DNA from: Isoetes taiwanensis
Lineage: Eukaryota; Streptophyta; Lycopodiopsida; Isoetales; Isoetaceae
DNA length: 64,000 nt
Assembly: GCA_021234155.1 (NCBI GenBank)
Contig: JAJEKV010000053.1
Coordinates: forward strand, 3,097,025-3,161,024
Reading direction: 5' to 3'
The position numbers were made by a program, and so were the translations under genes. Of the stretch, positions 58,275-64,000 are shown piece by piece. Under the pieces are notes generated by a model. The model worked only from the letters and a program-made list of their open reading frames with translations. It was not told where the DNA came from and searched no databases. How positions within the stretch are numbered: position 1 is the stretch's first letter; every line of letters begins with the position of its first letter.

Positions 58275-59960
58275 CTATCTCAGTACCTGCCCAAATGAAG
58301 TTACGGACAATTGCAACAACCTCTTGAACTTTGTTTGTGAGGCAAGCACAGCATATGCCATATACACGTGAGTGTTGCTAAGAACCTGCTTAGCAACTAT
58401 TATCCTCCCTGCCAGAGAAAGCTTAGCTGTATTCCACCAAAAAAGATGCTTGTGCAGGCCTTCCACTATAACATCCCATGCATCTGAAGTAGAGATATGT
58501 ATACCCCACAGGAATGCCAAAGAGTTTAGTGGCCTTCCCTTGAGGAAGCACTTTCCACGGATACTCGTAAACATAGGGAGGAACATCCACATCCAAGGTC
58601 CATAAAGCAGAGCACTTTAGCCACCCAACAAGAACCCCTGATGCCAGTGAGAAAGAGTCTAGCAAAAGCTTACAATTCTGAAGATGAACATCCTCGGTTA
58701 CTAGAAAGAGAAATGTATCATCGGCACATTGATTACACACTTCTTGAGATCCATCCTCCATAATCCCTGAATTACGCCATCTTGGGACAATACCTCTGCC
58801 ACAATAGTGAACAATAACGAGGCAAGGGGACATCCCTGTCGAACTCCTCTACCAACAGGAACCACAATCGATGGTTCTCCCTAAAAAAGCACAGTAGACC
58901 TAGCAGAAAGATGGAGCTTCATAACATCTCTGGTAAACAACTCCCCAAATCCCAATGTTAGAAGGCATTTTTGCAGAAAGTTCCAATCTATACTTTCATA
59001 GACTTTAGGAAAATCCAATTTGAGATATACAATGTGCTGACCATTTAGGCGCGCCCAATACATCCCCTCATAAGCTGCGGCCACATTATCAAGAATACAG
59101 CGCTTACGTAAAAAACATGATTGTATGAAGAAGATAGATTCTGCCAAGATATCCCTCACTTTCTCTGCCAAGGCCTTAGCAAAGGTCTTGTACGCCATAG
59201 ATAGCAAAGTTATAAGGCGCCAATCCGAGATGGTCTTAGGCTCTTTGCACTTAGGGATATGGGAAATGCAACTAGTGTTCATGATCTTATCCAAGCTTCT
59301 GAACCGGCGAAACTCTGAGAAAGCATTGAAGACATCATCACCAAGCCATTTCCAATATGCTTGAAAAAACTCTGCAGGAAAACCATCCAAGCCTGGGCAC
59401 TTATTCTTCTTTAAAGGGTCTACAGCAGAATGCAAGTCATCCATAGTAATACATGATTCCAACTAAACATGCTGCTGTGGGGAAAAAATAGGACGGATCT
59501 TAGATAAAACTACCTCCTGCATGTCCTCTTGTGATCAGCAAAAAAAGCAGAAAAATGATAAAAAAGAAACTGCTTCAACTGTGCAGCATCAGAAATTTCA
59601 GAGCCATCAGGTAGAAGTAGCGAAGATATGGAGCTTGACACATGTCTTCACTTTGCCGCCCTAAAGAAGAAGTGAGAGCACCTATCTTCCAATTTAAACC
59701 AATCCAAACTGGCCCTAACGCGAGCTTGAGTTGCCTGTATAGACTCAATGCTACGACACATTTGAAGCTCCATATACAAAGCTAGTAGCCGGCCTCTAGT
59801 TGCTTGAGCATTCCTACGTCCCCATTGCTTAGCAAAGGATTTAACTGCTGCCAAAGCGTCAATAACCTTAGACATACCTCGAAGATGAGAAAATGTAGAG
59901 GACCGTGCATCCATTAGCTCTAGAAGGCCCTGGTTTAAGCCCCTCGTGAGAGGAAGAACA
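58275..59960 (-). pseudogene. L1 c ORF2: linker, reverse transcriptase, C-terminal part
   Basis: Linker ASLDWFKLEDRCSHFFFRAA (59,690), AVDPLKKNKCPGLDGFPAEF (59,425), DWRLITLLSMAYKTFAKAL (59,225) and LKLDFPKVYESIDWNFLQKC (59,020, first Asp). The catalytic box is CADDTFLFL (58,725) in place of YADD. Then SLASGVLVGWLKCSALW (58,650) and KLSLAGRIIVAKQVLSNTH (58,430). Open stretches of 193 and 136 codons are long for a decayed L1, but frameshifts separate them. Confidence 0.9.
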
Positions 59961-59973
59961 AGACTGTTGTAGG

Positions 59974-60265
59974 ATGAATAGGACAATTCTCAGTTGGAAT
60001 GTGAGGGGGGTGCGGTCCTCTAGTAGTAAGAGGGCTAGAGTTTCTTTGGCGCTTCGTCAGCTTCATCTTGATACTGTTTGTATTCAGGAGCATAAGTGCC
60101 ACATGGGAGATATGACACAATTAATGGATATGGTTGGAAGACATTTTGCATCCATTGCCTCTTCCTTGAGGCGGTCTAGTGGGGGTACCCTTATTGCTTG
60201 AAAAATGAATGTTAATGTTACGTACTCCGCAGCAGATAAGTATGTGTTGGAAATGACAAAATTAT
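59974..60265 (+). pseudogene. L1 c endonuclease N-terminus in inverted orientation
   Basis: Plus strand: MNRTILSWNVRGVRSSSSKR, the start of a LINE AP-endonuclease (SWNVRG). It continues with LHLDTVCIQEHKC (catalytic Glu in QEHK, usually QETK) and SSGGTLIA, then a TGA in place of the usual Trp codon and a further NVNVTYSAADKYVLEMTKL. It runs away from the RT half, hence the inversion. Confidence 0.85.
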
Positions 60266-60267
60266 GT

Positions 60268-60520
60268 GTCATGTGATATTCTAATCTATGAGAAGCAGTG
60301 GCAGTAGATTAGAGTTGTTAAATGGTGTCATGTTATTCAAAGTTAAGCAGTTGAATGGGGGAGACCTATGAGAAGCAGTGGGAGTAGTTCAAAGTCAAAG
60401 TCAAAGTCAAAGTCAAGTCAACGTCAAAGTCAAAGGTGGCGGGCACACCCTACCCGGGTGTTGCTAGGCTCGCTAGAAACACACAGACACCCCCTGCCCG
60501 CCACTTAGGGTTTTGGGTTG
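60268..60520 (+). mobile_element. LINE 5' fragment on the plus strand, inverted relative to LINE copy 6
   Basis: Matches the reverse complement of about 56,790-56,997: TTCTAATCTATGAGAAGC, TTAAATGGTGTC, GACCTATGAGAAGC, GTCAAAGTCAAAGGTGG, GGCTCGCTAGAAAC and CGCCACTTAGGGTTT. It contains a longer (GTCAAA)n run (60,390-60,433). The two copies form inverted arms around L1 c. Confidence 0.85.
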
Positions 60521-60805
60521 ACCCAGTCCAACGGGTCAAAGTCAACGGCACCGGAAGATAAGGACAATGCCAGGCATCCTATTATTTAGGCAAGTTGAAA
60601 AACTTTCTATATGAAGGGCATGCACGATTTGACAAGTGGATATATCCGTGTTGATGAGAAAATATATATATGGCCCGATTGTCATAGAAAATATGTGGTC
60701 GAAAGCATATACGTGTGTGTATGCAATTAAAGGTCGCGGGGGAGGGTTTTGAAGGAGACGAGTCTTGGCATACTTGGGTTCGAATCCCAAGCTCGATTCT
60801 AACAT
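60521..60805 (+). repeat. Probable 5' LTR of copia element 2 (extent uncertain)
   Basis: Ends in CTAACA directly before a PBS and contains a TATA-like ATATATATATGG near 60,662. The start cannot be fixed because the partner LTR lies outside the window; TGCCAGGC near 60,569 is one candidate. GGTTCGAATCC near the end equals a Pol III B box. Confidence 0.5.
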
Positions 60806-60817
60806 TGGTATCGAGCT
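60806..60817 (+). other. Primer-binding site of copia element 2
   Basis: TGGTATCGAGCT, a close variant of the initiator-Met tRNA primer site TGGTATCAGAGC, just after the LTR end. Confidence 0.75.
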
Positions 60818-61089
60818 AACTAAATCCCCTGTGATAATGACAACCGTTCAGATTCTAAAATCTATTGAACTCTATTGAAGTTTTTAAAGCGGATGGAGGA
60901 TTTCAAATCTGAAGGAGAGTATTAGAGTTGTAATGGAGTTTGAAAAATTGTGGTATTTGTTTGATGGTAGTCCAAGGGGGTGCAACTAGCTCGGGTGATT
61001 CAAGTCCTGGCCGCTAGTAGTAGTAATGCTCAATGCAGTGCGGGGAACTTGGTGAAGGTGTGTCTACCGGAAGGGCAACTTTCCGAGTT

Positions 61090-61833
61090 AAGAGCGAAAG
61101 ATGAAGCTAAGATTATGGAGGCCCGGCCATAATCATGTGTAAGTAGGCAATGCTTAAAACTGAAGCTTTGAGGCATGAAGCCTAAGGAAATGTGGGATTA
61201 TTTGATAAAGCACTATGAACAAAAAAGTTCTTCACAAATAAATGTGCTAGAAAAAAAGTTAAGGAAGATGAAATTGTTTGAGAAAGATAACTTGACCCGA
61301 CTTTTTGGAGAGATTTGATTCCATTATTGCAGATCTTGAGGGAGCTGGAAATATCTTGAATGAACAATATCAAATACTAGCTTTGGCAAGAGCAAGATCT
61401 CATAATAGTCACTTGGCAACTTTACTTTCGAAATGTAGCCACTTCCAAGGAGCATGCTATCGAATGATACGCACGAAATTTGAACGATCTACTATTACTC
61501 GGAGGAAGTCGATCAGTCCTCGAGATCTTGTATGCGAGCAAGACTAAAAGAGGTGGTTTTTCAAGAGGAAAAGTAGGACCTTGTTATGCATGTAATCAAT
61601 TTGGTCATCTAAAGAGTGAGTGTCCAAACAATAGTGAGAAGGAATTTAGATGTTTCAATTGTGAAGGCAAAGGTCATTTTGCTTCCGATTGCCCAAGCCC
61701 TAAAAAGGAAGAGGTCGAGGGAGATTTTCCGGAACTTATAGAGGTGGCGGGGGGCAAGAGAAAATTCAAAGGAGGCTCAAGTATTAATGTGGTAGAAAAA
61801 CAAGATAGTAGTGAAGGTGAACTTGAGGGATGA
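61090..61833 (+). pseudogene. Copia 2 gag with two CCHC zinc knuckles
   Basis: Gag packages the element RNA. MKPKEMWDYLIKHYEQ (61,172) and EKKLRKMKLFEKDNLTRLF (61,250) belong to the copia gag helical domain, followed by RFDSIIADLEGAGNILNEQY. Two knuckles, CYACNQFGHLKSEC (about 61,585) and CFNCEGKGHFASDC (about 61,652), have complete C-X2-C-X4-H-X4-C spacing. The frame ends at TGA 61,831. At least three frame changes precede the knuckles. Confidence 0.88.
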
Positions 61834-61865
61834 CACCTTGGAGGTAAGGAAGAATTTAACTTGCA

Positions 61866-62150
61866 ATGTTTGAGTTTCCAAGGAAAAGCAATAACCAATT
61901 TGTTGTTGTAGATTCAGGGAGCGTAAAAAAAAGTGTGATGTGTGATTTGCATATGCTTAAGGAGTGGGAAAAAAAAAAGGGACATATGCAACTTGGTGAT
62001 GGGGGTTTGAAGAAAATAGAAGATCTTGGAGTTTTAGAGTTGTTTGACTTAAATGGCAAAATTGTAAAATTGAGAGATGTTTTGTGTGTGCCCAGTCTTG
62101 TTAGAAATCTCATATCCAGGTATGCCGGTGGTGGATTTGGGATATAAAGT
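61866..62150 (+). pseudogene. Copia 2 protease region
   Basis: Open frame with FVVVDSGSVKKSVMCD, holding the aspartic-protease D-S-G triad. It then reads MQLGDGGLKKIEDLG and VLCVPSLVRNLIS, the usual end of copia protease before integrase. Appears intact over this segment. Confidence 0.82.
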
Positions 62151-62259
62151 CTTTGTTTGAACAGATCCATTGTAAAGTGTTTCTTAATGGTGAATTAAAG
62201 TTTATTGGCAAAAGAGTTGGTAATCTTTTTTTTGGATTGAATATGGAGCATCTTCATGA

Positions 62260-63085
62260 AATTAATCTTGTGGAATATTCGGATGTGAAAGTATGGCATA
62301 ACAGTTATGTCATGTAAATGCCGCAATAATTAAAAGGCTTGGGGAAAAGGGTTAATATCCGCCAAGGTACAAAATGAAAAGTTTTTATGTGGAGGCTGCC
62401 AACTTGGAAAGCAATCAAGATTGCCATTTAAAAGGTCACACAAAAGAGCAAAGGGCATTTTGGATTTGGTACATACATTTATGTGGTCCTATAAATGTTA
62501 CTAGTTTGAGTGGGCATAAATATTTCATGAGCTTTATTGATGATTTCAGAGAAAAACCAAGTGTTATATTTTGAAAACAAAAGACCAAGCTAGTGATGCT
62601 TTGAAGTTATTTAAATAGCTGAAACCGAGCTAAAACCGAAGAAAAAGATAAAGTGCATAAGGTCGGTGGGAGGGAGGTGAATATATCTCCGATGAATTTA
62701 AAGCTTTTGTGTAAATGGGGGAATCAAGAGGCAATTGACATGCGGATACTCACCACAACAAAATGGAGTTGCGAAAGGAAAAATAGAACCTTGCTTGATC
62801 TTTGTGAGATCCATGTTGAAGTATTCGGTTTACCAAATTATTTATGGGATGAAACTGTGAAAGCAAATGTCTACATTCAAAACTTGTTACCTTCATCAAG
62901 TATTAAAGGTGCAATTCGAGAAATGCTTTGGTGCCGTAAGTCACCTTCTTATGATAGATTAAAAGCATATGGGTGTTTATGCTTTGTACATGTTCCCAAG
63001 AACCGAGGAAAAAAGTTGGATGATAGAGCATACATATCTTATCTAGTAGGGTATGATTCTAACTCAAAAGCATTGATTATATGAC
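62260..63085 (+). pseudogene. Copia 2 integrase (broken)
   Basis: The H-H-C-C region is degraded (KVWHNSYVM near 62,290). The catalytic core shows DFxxD-like loss: HLCGPINVTSLSGHKYFMSF then IDDF (62,490-62,560). The C-terminal part 62,653-63,084 is better kept, with NRTLLDLCEIHVEVFGLPNY, LWDETVKANVYIQNLLPSSS, YGCLCFVHVPKNRGKKLDDR and YLVGYDSNSKALI. Confidence 0.85.
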
Positions 63086-63089
63086 CCTG

Positions 63090-64000
63090 CTAGAAGAAAA
63101 ATTATAGTAAGTAGAGATGTGGTCTTCAATGAAACTAATTTTATAGGAAAATTCCTAAGATAAATAATCAAGATCCATGTGAAAGTGAAAGGAAAGATAG
63201 TATTGAGGAAACAAATCAGTCAATAAGTGAAGAAGAAAAACTCAAGGATTGGAGCGGTAGATTTGAGTGACTCGATAGTGAGTCGAAATGATTCCAAGTA
63301 ATGTTGTTGAGCGAAGTGGAATCGTGTGTTGAGCAAGAGATTGAACACCAAGAGGCGAAGTGGATAAAATTGATAGACCAAAAAGAAAACCCGGACGAAT
63401 GAAGCTCAAATGTTGGCGTAAGAAGCCAAACATGATTTAGAGTCTCATGGTAGAACCGAACTTGGAAAAAAGTAAAAGACTTAGATCTCGGTAGGGAGAA
63501 ATTAATATCAGTATTTGACATTTTGATACTTGAAACGTACAAGATTCCACAAAATTATATGGAGGCGGGTTCAAGATATGAATGGAAAGAACTGGAAATG
63601 TGCTATGGAAGAAGAAATGAGAGCATTCAAAAGAACAAACACTTATACAAAAGAGTGGATATTCCTTCCGATAAGAATATAGTTGGAAGTAAGTGGATCT
63701 ATAGAATAAAACCGGGAGTAGACAAAAATACAAAGAAATTTAAAGCCGGGCTTGTTGCACAAGGCTTTACAAAAAAAAAGAGAAGATTTTGATGAAACAT
63801 TCTCACCATTGGTAAAGATAAATAGTTTGAGAATGTTATTAGCTATTGCTAATGCTTGTGACCTTGAAATCCATCATATGGATGTAAGTACAAAGATTCT
63901 TGAATGCTAAGTTAGAGGAGGAAATTTATTTAAGACCTGCACCGGATTTGAAGAGGAAAAAGGAAAAATTTGGAAGTTGAATAGAGCAGTTTATGGTCTT
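63090..64000 (+). pseudogene. Copia 2 reverse transcriptase N-terminal part (cut by window end)
   Basis: RYEWKELEMCYGRRNESIQK (63,575), VDIPSDKNIVGSKWIYRIKP (63,655), GLVAQGFTKK (63,747) and SLRMLLAIANACDLEIHHMD (63,825, first Asp region) are Ty1/copia RT blocks. The window ends in IWKLNRAVYGL. Frames shift near 63,780 and 63,890. Confidence 0.9.

Larger units (their letters stand above)
57868..60265 (-). mobile_element. L1-type LINE c with inverted 5' end
   Basis: The 3' end is marked by poly-T at 57,868-57,878 (poly(A) on the minus strand) after a typical L1 end (GAGTTTGTCGTCCTTC). Minus-strand ORF2 runs from 58,275 to about 59,960. From about 59,960 to 60,265 the same ORF's endonuclease start is present on the plus strand. 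This 5' inversion is the outcome of twin-primed L1 insertion. Confidence 0.85.
60569..64000 (+). mobile_element. Ty1/copia retrotransposon 2, runs off the window end
   Basis: In order: probable LTR, PBS, gag with two zinc knuckles, protease, integrase, RT. Integrase before RT is the Ty1/copia order. Its RT resembles that of copia element 1, but element 1 keeps only the 3' half. Frameshifts and stops are frequent in integrase. Confidence 0.9.

Overview
The window is nuclear DNA of a land plant. Evidence: a plant-type F-box gene; Ty3/gypsy and Ty1/copia LTR retrotransposons, the former and one copia copy with initiator-Met tRNA primer sites; plant L1-type LINEs; and a tRNA-derived SINE. No bacterial operon, CRISPR array, rRNA or organellar gene was seen. 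Plant group cannot be fixed from this sequence alone. It is a heavily nested repeat region with one recognisable host gene, an At4g18380/At5g46170-like F-box gene on the minus strand at 34.3-35.4 kb.

Layout. 1-12.5 kb: minus-strand Ty3/gypsy element, cut by the window edge, with LTRs at about 1-890 and 10,791-12,499. Order on the minus strand is 5' LTR, PBS, two extra ORF modules each with its own TATA box and paired hairpins, gag, protease/RT, RNase H, integrase, 3' LTR. It sits inside LINE copy 1 (12.5-14.4 kb). 14.4-19.7 kb: a 425-bp tandem duplication, a 615-bp fold-back element, a short tandem array and a SINE. 19.7-24 kb: LINE copies 2 and 3; copy 2 lies in an insertion bounded by a 20-bp target duplication. 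24-33.5 kb: tandem repeats, unknown coding remnants and LINE copy 4. 33.5-36.3 kb: the F-box gene and its upstream DNA. 36-41.6 kb: unknown ORF remnants, LINE copy 5, and the 3' half of a copia element with PPT and 3' LTR. 41.6-45 kb: an L1 split cleanly by a 1.3-kb poly(A) retroposed sequence with an 11-bp target duplication. 45.5-48.1 kb: the best-preserved LINE, plus strand. 48.1-51 kb: AT-rich, nothing recognised. 51.5-57.3 kb: GC-rich, nearly full-length minus-strand LINE (copy 6). 57.9-60.3 kb: an L1 whose 5' end is inverted. 60.5-64 kb: a second copia element running off the window.

How it fits together. The same LINE family appears at least six times in minus orientation and ends in varying microsatellite tails. 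The SINE at 18.7 kb shares a short 3' end with that LINE, as expected if the LINE supplies its reverse transcriptase. Almost every retroelement ORF is frameshifted. The F-box gene needs only three one-base corrections, two in G runs, to read through to a family-like C-terminus. Some frameshifts in this window may therefore be assembly indels and not biological decay.
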